From Callipepla californica brunnescens (taxonomy: Eukaryota > Chordata > Aves > Galliformes > Odontophoridae), in contig JALIRH010000095.1 in NCBI GenBank assembly GCA_023055505.1, positions 310,001 through 374,000 on the forward strand: a stretch of 64,000 nucleotides of DNA. Reading direction: 5' to 3'. The position numbers and the translations under genes are program-made. The notes under the pieces were generated by a model. The model was not told the origin of the DNA. It worked only from the letters and a program-made list of their open reading frames with translations, and did not search any database. Positions 43,056 to 52,320 of this stretch are shown piece after piece (position 1 is the stretch's first letter; every line of letters begins with the position of its first letter).

Positions 43056-44430
43056 ACCACAATCCTTACCCTAAGCCTAACACTCACCTTAAACCTAACC
43101 CTAACCCTGTACCTAGCCTGAACCCTAAGCATAACCCTAAACCTATCCCTATTCCTATCCTCAACAGTAACCCAAACCCTAATCCTAACACTGACACTCA
43201 ACCTAGTTCTAATGCTGTATCTAACCTTAGAACTCAAACAAACCCTATCCCTAAGCCTAATCCTAAATCGAATTCTAACCCTTACCTATACACTATCCCT
43301 ATCCCCAAAACCCTTTTCCTACACCTAACCCTAACCACAAGACTTACCTTAACCTAACCCTAACAGCAATCCCAGGCCTAACCCTAACACTAACCTGAAA
43401 CCTAATCCTATTCCTAACCTTAACCCTAACCAGAGGCCTAACCCTAATCTGACCCTTACACTCAAACTGACCCTGCCCCTAACCCTAAACACAGATCGCA
43501 TCCTAAACCTAAACCTAAACCTAAAACTTCCCCTAATGCTAACATGAACACTCAACCTAATCCTAGCTCTAAACACAATCATAAAACTGAGAAAAACTTT
43601 TTCCCTAACCCTAATCCTAAACCTAATCCAAAACCTAAAACAATCCCAAACCCTTTCCCTATCTCTAACCCTAACCCAGAATCTAAACCTAACCCTATTA
43701 CTAAACCCAATCTTACACCTAACCCTATTCCATAACCTAAACTTACCCTAACACTGTATCACTAAATCTTTCCCTAATCGTAACCTTAACCCTAAACATA
43801 ACCTTACCCTAGTACTAAAACAAACTTACCCATAACCCTAACCCAAAACCTAACAGAACCCTAGTCCTAACCATAATCCTAACCCTAACTCAAACCCTAA
43901 ATCTAACACTAATCCTTACCCTAAACAGAACTCGAAGCATTTCCCAAATCCTAATTCTAACTCTACCCTAACCCTAACCCAAACTCAGACCCTACCACAA
44001 AACCCAAGTGGAAGCCCAACCCTAAACCTAACCAAAAGCATCAGATCACCACAACCCTCACCTAAATCTATCCCAAAACATGTTCCTAATATTAAACCAA
44101 ATCCTAATCCAAACACTAACCCTACAACTATTCCTAAACCTTTACTTAACACAAAGCCAAACCCGAGGCCTACCCCTTACCTCACCCTGACACTCAAACT
44201 AACCCTACCCCTAACCCTACATACAAATCCAATCCTAAGTCTAACCCTAAACTTAACCCTAATGCTACTCCTAACATGAACACTTCACCTACTTCTGTCC
44301 CTGACGCTAACACTCAAATTATCCCTAACCCTTACCCTAAACCAAAATCTACACCAAAACCTAACCCTTGCCCTAACCCTGACCCTGAAGCTGACCCTAA
44401 CCCTAGCCTAAACCCTAACCCTAACCAGTC
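43056..44430 (-). repeat. Diverged telomere-like block, CCCTAA orientation (second)
   Basis: Degenerate CCCTAA-type DNA sharing words with the array units, in the same order: AGGCCTACCCCTT near 44165 (as at 6031), AAGCATCAGATCACCAC near 44036 (as at 6688), and CATAAAACTGAG near 43580. It is probably one block with 35946-37370, split by the class I provirus. No gene; open frames here are repeat by-products. Confidence 0.85.
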
Positions 44431-45173
44431 GCAGAAAAGGCCTGAATCCATACAGCCTTTTCACTGTGAAAATCTGGGAGAGAAAATCTGGCTTACCATG
44501 GAGATCTCAGCTTTAAGGAAATCTAAAAACAAAACAAAGCATGCAGTTCCCAGATTCCCAGCAACATTTTTCCCCATACTTTCACCACCATAGATTGAGA
44601 AGACCATTTGCTGGACTTACACAGTGTCAGCAGGGTGAACCACATTTGGTCAGTGCACAACATTAATTACCACTTGCTCCACAGGCACAGGACAGACGGC
44701 CTCAGCGGTTAAGCACCCAGCCACTACAGGGATACACACTTTCTGATTCACACTGCTGCAAAACGGCACCCATCTATTGTGCAAGTACCTGCTGTAAACC
44801 GTAACACAGAAACTCTAGCAGCTACGGAAATCAGGAAAGAAATACTTCAAGAACTAATCAATACTTCTACTCAAAGGACGTATGAATATACTTCAAGTAG
44901 ACTTCAGCTTCCAGGACCACGACATCCCAAGGTCCTGGAACAGAAAAACAACTCCGAATTTAATTCCAGAACTGGATCAAGAAATTAAGTCAGTGAGATC
45001 AAGACATTCACCCAGACAGCCACAGCTCATCAACCTCACCTTCATTTCCACCCAACAGAATAATGCTATGTAAACTACATAGCATAACACGCCCTGCCCC
45101 CTTTCTTGCAATATCCTGAATATAAAATCCCTTTTCTTTTTTTTTCCGTTATCCAAAATTTACATAGGAATAC
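44431..45173. other. Unassigned unique-looking sequence
   Basis: Balanced-composition DNA between the telomere-like block and the XPO1-like exons. A plus-strand frame at 44779-44988 has protein-like composition (ATEIRKEILQELINTS), but I do not recognise it and it lacks obvious splice or start context. It may be intron or downstream flank of the minus-strand XPO1-like gene. The exon that follows exon D in XPO1 (starting DFEEYPEH in mammals) is not visible here. Confidence 0.4.
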
Positions 45174-45368
45174 CTTCTTGATCATATTTAACGTGCACTC
45201 AAAAACAGCATCAAAGATCTGAGGTATTTCAGCAGCGATGTGCCCACCCAGCTTCTTTACAGCCACAGCCACAGCACCCAGTACTGCAGGCTCTCTAGCA
45301 GCTGGAACATTTCTCTGGTAGTCAATGAGAGCGGCACCCAACAAGGGAGGAACAAAGTTTTCAGCAAC
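45174..45368 (-). CDS. XPO1-like exon D (65 codons)
   Basis: Starts VAENFVPPLLGAALIDYQRN and ends FDAVFECTLNMIKK, containing the highly conserved NVPAAREP and KLGGHIAAEIPQIFDAV. Acceptor TGTAG, donor GTATTC. Some conserved positions have changed (AVAVAVKK where vertebrates have an MAIIVNK-like segment). Confidence 0.92.
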
Positions 45369-45746
45369 CTACATCAAGAGCAAGACATGCTTAGAGCAGT
45401 GCAGTTACCCAACAAAGCCTCACACAGCAGTTCGGAAAGAAGCTAAAAATGAACTTACACGCCCACATGCTTCCCACACACTGTGTTCATCCAGCAGTGC
45501 TTGCCTGAGGGCTCTCCTACACCTTCCTGCTTCCCCTTAGGACTGCTCTCAGCTGACACTACCTGAAGCACTCAAAACACAGCTCAGGCCTACCCCTGTA
45601 TGGTCACAGCTTATCATCCTTCCTGCAGATATTGCAGTTCTGAAGCCAGTTCTTGTGAACAGAACAGTGTTAACTGCACTGCAGCAAAAGAGCAGAGTTC
45701 CTCCTGAATGTGTCCTATCAACTCTTTGGATGCCATATTTACTTAC

Positions 45747-45853
45747 CATCTGAGGATCGTTGGACCTGCTCACCCAGCCAGAAATCAGTTCTAAACTTTC
45801 CCTTTTTACAGTCCTCATCCTTCTAACCAAGGGCTGCTTGGTTTCCACTTCGC
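45747..45853 (-). CDS. XPO1-like exon C
   Basis: Reads (G)EVETKQPLVRRMRTVKRES, then LELISGWVSRSNDPQM, very close to XPO1. Acceptor TTTCAG, strong donor GTAAGT directly after the Met codon. The phase matches exon B (the G of GGC is split) and exon D (phase 0). Confidence 0.92.
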
Positions 45854-47242
45854 CTGAAAGGTAGCAAAGCTGCACTGAATCTGGGTTAAGATGCGTCAAC
45901 AAACAGATTCCCCTCAACTCCTTCCAGAAGATTGAGAATGTTTCATTTTTATACCCAAATGACAAAGAAGGAAGATCTCTCGTTCATATTATGCAGATTA
46001 AAACCATTTTCCCATTACTTCAGCTCCATGGATCCAAGTTGCAATTTAGTATTCCAGTGCTACTGCTGACAGCACACTCTGCCAGTACAACTCAGAAACA
46101 ATGCTGCAGCTTCTTTTTCAAGGAAGGGAATGTTCCTTCAGCTCTCAGGATCATGCTTACCTCTGGCTCTCACTGCGTGATGAGAAGAACCAACCTATAC
46201 AGTGTTCTAAAGCACGCTCCTGATTTGGTCACAAACATAATTGTTCCAACTTGTCTTTACTACAAGGAGCCTAATTCTTACTTCATTTTCTCACGTCCAA
46301 GTCCATGCAAGTCTCGTCAGTAGAACTTGCCCTAACTGAGTGCACAGACACACACTCATAACAGTACATCCAAGGAAAACCTCACCAGACTGCAGCCAGG
46401 GAAACAAAGGCAGAACTGCCATCAGAGATAACAACTGTGAGAACACACTCTGAGCCGAGTGCCATCTCAATAGCTGTTGCTCGAGTAAAATCTCACCACT
46501 ACAAGTCCTAGCAGCTGCTTCCTATTTCTCTCGTTGTGTTTTCTTTTTGTTTTAAGCACCTTCTGGCAATTAGAGCTGCAGAATCAAAAGAATGCATTAA
46601 GTTCTGAGAAGCTACGTCAAGGTGTATTCATTGCATGGGTAAGAAAGTCTGTCAGAACACAGCTCCAATAACCGAGTCACTTCATTCCTCAAGGGATGCT
46701 CCAGCAGCACATTCTACTTGGATATCACAGACCCAATTTTTTCCAGGTAACAGTGGTTAGGTAACTCGAGTAGCTCCTAATTCCTCCTCAGTGATTACCA
46801 GTCTAGTTTGTGACAAATCTGAGGCGCCTTCACTGAAGTTACACTTCTGTAAGAAAGCTGTTTCAGTAGTAGAATATCACCAAACCAAAACTCTGCCAAC
46901 GTCCTAGGGTCTTTTCTTATCTAAAACGATGAAGTCAGAACTTACAACTGTGTCTCCACAAGACTGCTATTAGTCAGCAGTCTCCGGTACCCTTCCTAAA
47001 CTCACACTTGAAGAGCTTTCCTCCTTCCGCAATCAGAGTTTCTTTGAACAAAACATCTGGCTAACAAAAACAAGAACCTAAGCAAGCACATTTTCAGGCA
47101 TTCTCTTGCCCAAACGCACACACAAAGAAGCAACAAAAACCACCACCACCAACAGACACGCAATGAGATAAGCCCAGCAAATTCACAACCTGATCACGTG
47201 CACTGCCCATCCCGCTGTTAGGAAGGACGTGCAATTTCTTAC

Positions 47243-47426
47243 CGTCAGCCTCAAGAGCTGCAGACATGTTTTCACTTGGGCACTTGGACATATTCAGCAT
47301 ATCTAAATCAATTCTTCCCAGCTGAATCACAAAGGGGCGGCCAGCTGCTTTCCATGCCCTTACGCTGCTTTTCAGAATGCTACCAAGCTGCGTAACGGCT
47401 TCAGGATCCTTCAGAACATCAACATT
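47243..47426 (-). CDS. XPO1-like exon B (61 codons + 1 nt)
   Basis: Starts NVDVLKDPEAVTQLGSILKS and ends SAALEADG. Acceptor TTCCACAG, donor GTAAGA. Compared with vertebrate XPO1 it has many substitutions in the second half (LDMLNMSKCPSENMSAAL), more than purifying selection normally permits in this protein. Ends in phase 1, which is completed by exon C. Confidence 0.9.
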
Positions 47427-47742
47427 CTGTGGAAAAGAACTGAGCTAACTCCATTCAGTCAATGAAAACGCCATTTATCTTCTAATACAAAAACGGTCAC
47501 TTTCACGTTTAGGGTTATCTTACACGCTGTGTTAAAGCATGTTCTGTCAAGTTCTTCAACTGGATTTAAACCAGTCTCAGTTGTTTAGGTCTCCTTCAAC
47601 ACTTCTACTGCCAGATCAACCATTGCTTTATAAAAGTTCAGCACAGCCAAGTTCACTTCATTCCACAGATGAAAAAAAATGGAATAACAACAAACATTCA
47701 GCACTTTTACTTTAGTTGAATACACAAAATGTACCGTCTGAC

Positions 47743-47841
47743 TTTTGTTGCCTGCATGTGTTTTTCTATCAGATGCTCCTGTACAGTCCGGTCTGTCTGC
47801 GCCCCAACCACGTATCCTACTGCTCCACAGAACGGATGCAC
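47743..47841 (-). CDS. XPO1-like exon A (33 codons)
   Basis: Reads VHPFCGAVGYVVGAQTDRT then VQEHLIEKHM-QATK, matching the XPO1 segment with AVGYMIGAQTDQTVQEHLIEK. Acceptor TCAG at the right edge; donor GTCAGA (weak, but GT present) at 47741-47742. Between KHM and QATK about 12 residues present in vertebrate XPO1 (the LLPNQVWDSII part) are missing in frame. Phase 0 at both ends. Confidence 0.88.
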
Positions 47842-48035
47842 CTGATTGAAAAACAAGAAGTCCAACAGAAAGTTAAGGAAGACTAACCCAAAATGTACAG
47901 CGTTCAGGTAGTAAAAGTTCAAAATGGCTTTCCAATGACTAAATACCCACTTCCCACCTCAGTTCACAAGATCCTTCTCCATCCTTTCCTTCCTTACTCC
48001 ACATTTAAAGCAAGCCTCTGCTCCCCTCCAATACA
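47842..48035. other. Intron-like remnant before CR1
   Basis: About 190 bp with no recognised feature beyond the polypyrimidine and acceptor region of exon A. It probably represents intron of the XPO1-like gene. Confidence 0.4.
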
Positions 48036-48535
48036 GGCAGGAAATTAGAAATGCAAAAGCCCAGCTCCAACTTAGACTGGCTACTGCAGTAAAGCAGAGC
48101 AAAAAATCCTTTTACAAATATATTAACAGTAAAAGATCTAAGGAGAATTTCTCTCCTTTACTTGATGCGGCAGGGAATGGAACCACAGAGGATAAGGAAA
48201 AGGCTGAGGTTCTCAATGCCTTCTTCACGTCTCTCTTCAATAGACAGATCAGTTAACTCAGGATACTTTTTGCCCTGACCTGGAAGTCTGGGACGAAGCG
48301 CATCATACACCCCCTGTGATCCTAGCAGAGACAGTCAGAGACCTGCTCCTCCATCTGAACTGCCGCAAGTCCATGGGACCAGATGGGATCCAACCAAGGG
48401 TGCTGAGGGAGCTGGCAGAGGTGATTGCCAAGCCGCTTTCTGTCATCTATCAGCATTCCTGGTCATCTGGAGAGGTCCCACAAGATTGGAGGCTTGCCGA
48501 TGTGACTCCCATCTACAAAAAAGACCGTAAGGAAG
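48036..48535 (+). mobile_element. CR1 LINE fragment (5'-truncated, 3' end lost)
   Basis: Translates to the CR1 endonuclease/RT junction and start of the RT domain: MGPDGIQPRVLRELAEVIAK, then SSGEVPQDWRLADVTPIYKK. CR1 is the dominant bird LINE and moves by target-primed reverse transcription. This copy is 5'-truncated, carries stops upstream (CAGTTAACTC near 48250), and is cut off at 48535 by insertion of the class III LTR. The missing CR1 3' part is not seen elsewhere in the window. Confidence 0.92.
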
Positions 48536-48677
48536 TGTCATGGTTTTATGATTTTTTGGTACTGGTATTCCACATCATGGCATCATGTGGTGCATTGGGA
48601 GTCAGGGAGAAAACTACATTCCCCAGAGGACTTGGCAATGCTTTGTATTTTTTCACGTGTTTTCCGCTCAGAGGGAA

Positions 48678-48687
48678 CAGATAAAAA
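48678..48687 (+). promoter_or_regulatory. TATA-like element in LTR
   Basis: The word AGATAAAAAC, upstream of GTCACGGGACATTC, is a plausible core promoter for the provirus. Assigned by position only. Confidence 0.4.
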
Positions 48688-48796
48688 CTCTCTGCGGTCA
48701 CGGGACATTCTCTCTTTCCTCTAGGATCACTTAGGAGTGGGTGCTCGCTGCCGTCCGCCTTCAGCGTTAGCGCAAGGCCTTCGGTTTATCAGGCAC

Positions 48797-48799
<3 letters not shown>

Positions 48800-48827
<28 letters not shown>
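48800..48827 (+). repeat. (CT)14 microsatellite in the LTR
   Basis: Uninterrupted CT dinucleotides within the R/U5 part of the LTR. Confidence 0.95.
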
Positions 48828-48831
<4 letters not shown>

Positions 48832-49078
48832 TACTCGTTTTGTTTGATTCATTGGGCTTAATTCCAAATTGTATTGCATTATACTGTGTTATTTACTTCC
48901 TGATGTCTTATTTAGTAAATTAGCTTTTCCCCCTCAGATCGTTGCCGCTGTTTTGTTTTGGGGCTTATCTCCCTTTTTCCCTTTCCCCCTTCCCCTTGTC
49001 CAGGGTGTGGGCCTGTGGGTCTCCTTCCTCGGTTGTCGCAGGGCCGGGCTGAACCGGCTCACAAACCCCTGACATTTT

Positions 49079-49096
49079 TGGCGCCCAACGTGGGGC
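49079..49096 (+). other. Primer binding site, tRNA-Lys1,2
   Basis: TGGCGCCCAACGTGGGGC, the known complement of the 3' end of tRNA-Lys1,2, the same primer type used by spumaviruses and some betaretroviruses. Only TTTT separates it from the LTR end. Confidence 0.92.
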
Positions 49097-49305
49097 ACAA
49101 CCAGCTGCCTTAGCCAGACAGAGACAAACTTTTAGAGTACATCTCTGTCTGTTGTTAACAAGCTTATCTGTACTGCAAGTGCTGTACAGCAAAACACGAC
49201 CTTGAAGTCCGGGCGTACTGTCAGTTGTTTTGGGATATCTGTAAACTTCTTTTGGGTACTGCCAGATTGTTTTAGTACAAGAAAAAAAAAAATAATAATA
49301 AAAAG

Positions 49306-49722
49306 ATGTCTTTTCTGTTTCTGTTAAAACTGCCCTTACAGGGATTGTACTTCACCGCTTTTTCCCTCTTAATGCTCAAAACGTACTGGAACTTGGTTAA
49401 GTTTGCCATTCTGTTCCATTGGGTCTGGTCCCTGTATGATAAATTAAAAGCAATGATAGAGGAACCTGCCAGATCCCAGGGCACCCCAGCTAATGGAACA
49501 AAGGATAACATGTTAACGAACCATGTGATGTTTGAATGGGTATCCAGGTTCCCCTCTCAGTTTTTTATGAATTTTCAAGATCACAGCTTAGGGATGGTGT
49601 TAATAATTGGGATATTAGTCCTCCTGCATGTAGTAGCACTTTACATCATGTGCAGGAAGCTTCTCCCAGAAACAGAGAATGTTGAATGGCAGGGAGAGTG
49701 GAGAGTTTTAGGAAAGAAATGA
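49306..49722 (+). CDS. Extra ORF upstream of gag in the class III provirus (138 aa, membrane-like)
   Basis: Starts at ATG 49306 after an A-rich leader and ends at TGA, wholly between the primer site and gag. The protein has a hydrophobic N-terminal third (residues 2-44, possibly one or two helices), a polar middle with one sequon (NGT), and a clear membrane helix at about residues 94-116 (SLGMVLIIGILVLLHVVALY), then a short charged tail with an Arg-Lys pair. I do not recognise the family. Retroviruses rarely carry a gene at this place. It has stayed open although pol has a stop and a frameshift. It could be a coding accessory gene, a captured sequence, or chance in a non-coding leader. Confidence 0.55.
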   Translation: MSFLFLLKLPLQGLYFTAFSLLMLKTYWNLVKFAILFHWVWSLYDKLKAMIEEPARSQGTPANGTKDNMLTNHVMFEWVSRFPSQFFMNFQDHSLGMVLIIGILVLLHVVALYIMCRKLLPETENVEWQGEWRVLGKK

Positions 49723-49886
49723 GAAGGATGGGGACACCCTGTGTCATGGGATCTTTCTCCTGAACAATTGCAGGATCCTGAGGAGCTAGGCCTGTATCTG
49801 AGTAAAGGGTGCTGCGGCTCAGAAAGATCTGAGGTGGAACACTTATCTGGGGCTTGGCCTATGCTTACCGAGGTTTATATACTATT

Positions 49887-50963
49887 ATGAAGAGAGAGAG
49901 TGTCCAAACTGAGGCCCAAACCAAAGAGGAAAACCTCCCGGTCACACCTGACCAGCCAAAGGAAGCACCAGTATCAAAGTCAGTTGCCCCTGTGGAAGGC
50001 AAGAAATGGAAACGTGTGTCCTCGCGCCTAGAACGCAAAGAAGAGGTGCCGAAAGAAGAGGAAGATATAGGTGAGGGGGTGGCCACAACCCCATCACCAT
50101 CGAGAAAGGCAACAAAGAAAAGTGAGAGACATGGAGAAGAAAGTGATGATGAAGGTGAAGAGAAAGTTAAAGTTACGACGTTTCGTTGGCCCGTGAAAAT
50201 GTCTGAGATCCAAGGCTCAAGAAAGGAGTTTATTCGACGTCCAGATGAGAGTATTGTCACTTGGTTGCTTCGGTGTTGGGACAACCGGGCCAACAGTGTG
50301 TCCCTTGATAGTAACGAAGCTCGCCAACTAGGAAACATTGCCCGAGATCCGGCTGTCGACAGAGGAATCAGCAGGTATATGGATGGAATCGCCAGCCTCT
50401 GGCAACGAATGCTAGTAGCTGTGAGGGAAAGATATCCCTACAAGAGTGACCTGGCACCTAAAGTGAAAAGGTGGAAAACTATTGAGGAAGGCATCCAGTA
50501 TTTGAGAGAAACAGCTGTGGCGGAAATGCTGTATGATCCCACCTTTGATCCTGACGATCGGGACCATGATCCGGAGAAAGTAAGGAGTACACCCGAAATA
50601 TGTCAGAAGCTTTCAAAGTCAGCACCAGAAAGGTACGCCGGTACACTAGTGACAACGTTCAACAGATATGAGGACCAAGACAGAAAACCCCCAGTTTTTG
50701 AACTAATTCTTACACTTCAAAACTTCAAACAAAAATTTCCGCCGCCATACACGTCCATTTCAGCCATATCAAAGTTAGAAGGACAAATGGAAGATATACT
50801 GGGAAAATTATCCCAACTGATTGATAGGGTTGAATCGGTTGCAGCTATCAGAAGCAAACGCCATCCTGCTCGAGCAAATGACAGCACTAACTTCACTAAC
50901 TTCATGTCGCGTGCGGCTTTGTGGAGTTACTTACGTGCAAATGGAGAAGATATGAAGGAATGA
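49887..50963 (+). CDS. gag of the class III provirus, intact frame
   Basis: Open from ATG 49887 (358 codons); the same frame extends 33 bp upstream without an ATG. A Lys/Glu/Ser-rich, acidic N-terminal region (residues 1-100) resembles a flexible matrix linker. It is followed by a capsid-like globular region with RRPDESIVTWLLRCWDN and NEARQLGNIARDPAVDRG, the part most like ERV-L Gag. Near the C-terminus is a predicted coiled-coil helix (ISKLEGQMEDILGKLSQLID). No zinc knuckle is visible, as is typical of ERV-L-like Gag. Gag assembles the particle; whether this copy is expressed is unknown. Confidence 0.75.
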   Translation: MKRESVQTEAQTKEENLPVTPDQPKEAPVSKSVAPVEGKKWKRVSSRLERKEEVPKEEEDIGEGVATTPSPSRKATKKSERHGEESDDEGEEKVKVTTFRWPVKMSEIQGSRKEFIRRPDESIVTWLLRCWDNRANSVSLDSNEARQLGNIARDPAVDRGISRYMDGIASLWQRMLVAVRERYPYKSDLAPKVKRWKTIEEGIQYLRETAVAEMLYDPTFDPDDRDHDPEKVRSTPEICQKLSKSAPERYAGTLVTTFNRYEDQDRKPPVFELILTLQNFKQKFPPPYTSISAISKLEGQMEDILGKLSQLIDRVESVAAIRSKRHPARANDSTNFTNFMSRAALWSYLRANGEDMKE

Positions 50964-51158
50964 CATCAAAAACCCACCCCTGCACTGCGAGTATGGGTGA
51001 GAGAATTACAACACAGACCAACTACCAGCGAAGTTGTTCCCGTCACTACAGGTAATGAATAGAGGGGCCCTGCCCTCAGCCAGAGGAGGGAGAGGGATAA
51101 TAGAGTGTATTGGACTGTGTGGATTCGGTGGCCTGGCACATCAAACCCACAGAAATAG

Positions 51159-51398
51159 GAGGCACTGGTGGATACTGGTGCACAATGTACTCTAACGCCT
51201 TCAAGTTATAAAGGGGCAGAATTGATTCATCTCTCTGGAGTGACTGGCGGCTTTCAGGAATTGTCTGTGCTGGAGGCAGAAATAAGCCTCACGGGTAAAG
51301 ACTGGCAGAAGCATCTTATAGTGATTGGACAGGGGGCCCCACGCATACTTGGTATAGACTATCTCAGAAGGGGGCACTTTAAGGATCCCAAGGGGTAG
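51159..51398 (+). pseudogene. Protease region of class III provirus
   Basis: Contains ALVDTGAQCTLTPS, the retropepsin active-site motif with intact catalytic Asp, and near its end RILGIDYLRRG, the conserved C-terminal G-x-D-x-L type motif. An in-frame TAG (51156-51158) lies just upstream and another TAG (51396-51398) ends it. After the second stop the same frame continues straight into RT, so one amber codon separates pro from pol. Confidence 0.8.
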
Positions 51399-52320
51399 CG
51401 ATGGGCTTTTGGAATAGCTACTGTGGACACAGATAGCATTAAGCAACTATCTGTTTTACCTGGCCTGTCAGAAGATCCATCTGTTGTGGGGTTGCTACAA
51501 GTGGAGGAGCAACAGGTACCAATTGCTACAAAAACGGTGCACAGACGGCAGTACCGCACCAACAGGGATTCCTTGCTCCCCATTCATCATCTGATTCGTC
51601 AGCTAGAGAGCCAGGGAGTGATCAGCAAAACTCACTCCCCGTTTAACAGCCCCATATGGCCAGTGCGTAAAGCCAACGGAGAATGGAGGTTGACGGTAGA
51701 TTACCGTGGCCTGAACGAAGTCACACCTCCACTGAGTGCTGCTGTGCCGGACATGCTTCAACTCCAGTATGAACTGGAGTCAAAAGCAGCCAAGTGGTAT
51801 GCCACCATTGACATTGCTAACGCCTTCTTTTCAATTCCCTTGGCCACAGAATGCAGGCCACAGTTTGCCTTCACCTGGAGAGGCGTTCAGTACACCTGGA
51901 ACCGTTTGCCCCAGGGGTGGAAGCACAGCCCAACCATTTGCCATGGGTTGATCCAAACTGCATTGGAACAGGGTGCTGCTCCTGAGCATCTGCAGTACAT
52001 CGATGATATTGCTGTATGGGGCAATACAGCAGAGGAAGTTTTTAAGAAAGGAGAGACAATAATACAGATCCTCCTGCGAGCTGGCTTCGCTATTAAGCGA
52101 AGCAAAGTGAAAGGACCTGCACAAGAAATTCAGTTCCTAGGCATAAAGTGGCAAGATGGACATCGTCACATCCCAACAGATGGGATTGACAAAATTACTG
52201 CCATGTCTCCACCCACCAGTAAGACAGAGAGCCAAGCTTTTCTGGGTGTAGTGGGATTTTGGAGACTGCATGTTCCAAACTACAGCCTCATTGTGAGCCC
52301 CCTTTATCAGGTGACCTCTG
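51399..52320 (+). pseudogene. Reverse transcriptase of class III provirus
   Basis: Open frame from 51399 with fingers (SPFNSPIWPVRKANGEWRL), palm (YATIDIANAFFSIPL, LPQGWKHSPTICH), intact active site QYIDDIAVWG (near 51996-52020) and thumb (IQFLGIKWQDG). A frameshift near 52316-52322 shifts the connection domain into the next frame. RT copies genomic RNA into DNA. Similarity is to ERV-L-type RT. All catalytic residues visible here are intact, so the lesion is downstream. Confidence 0.88.

Larger units (their letters stand above)
45174..47841 (-). pseudogene. XPO1 (CRM1)-like partial gene, four exons with intact frame
   Basis: Four blocks on the minus strand read as consecutive exons of exportin-1, the nuclear export receptor that carries NES cargo and RanGTP through the nuclear pore. 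Exons at 47743-47841, 47243-47426, 45747-45853 and 45174-45368 are bounded by AG/GT splice signals and join in frame without stops (99, 184, 107 and 195 bp). They cover part of the C-terminal half of the HEAT-repeat solenoid. The protein is clearly diverged from the nearly invariant vertebrate XPO1, and exon A lacks about 12 residues. The first and last parts of the gene are absent from the window: CR1 and a provirus lie upstream, telomere-like DNA downstream. Introns mean this is a genomic duplicate, not a retrocopy. Whether it is transcribed is unknown; I class it as a partial or decaying paralogue. Confidence 0.88.
48536..49074 (+). mobile_element. 5' LTR of the class III provirus
   Basis: A 539-bp LTR starting TGTCA and ending TGACA, a perfect 5-bp terminal inverted repeat. 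It lies directly in CR1 sequence on the left and four bases before the primer site on the right. It contains a (CT)n microsatellite at 48800-48827 and a TATA-like AGATAAAAA near 48678. Confidence 0.93.

Noticed and set aside
44779..44988. Protein-like plus-strand frame (ATEIRKEILQELINTS)
   Set aside because: Not recognised, no start or splice context, and located next to minus-strand XPO1-like exons; kept only as unassigned DNA.
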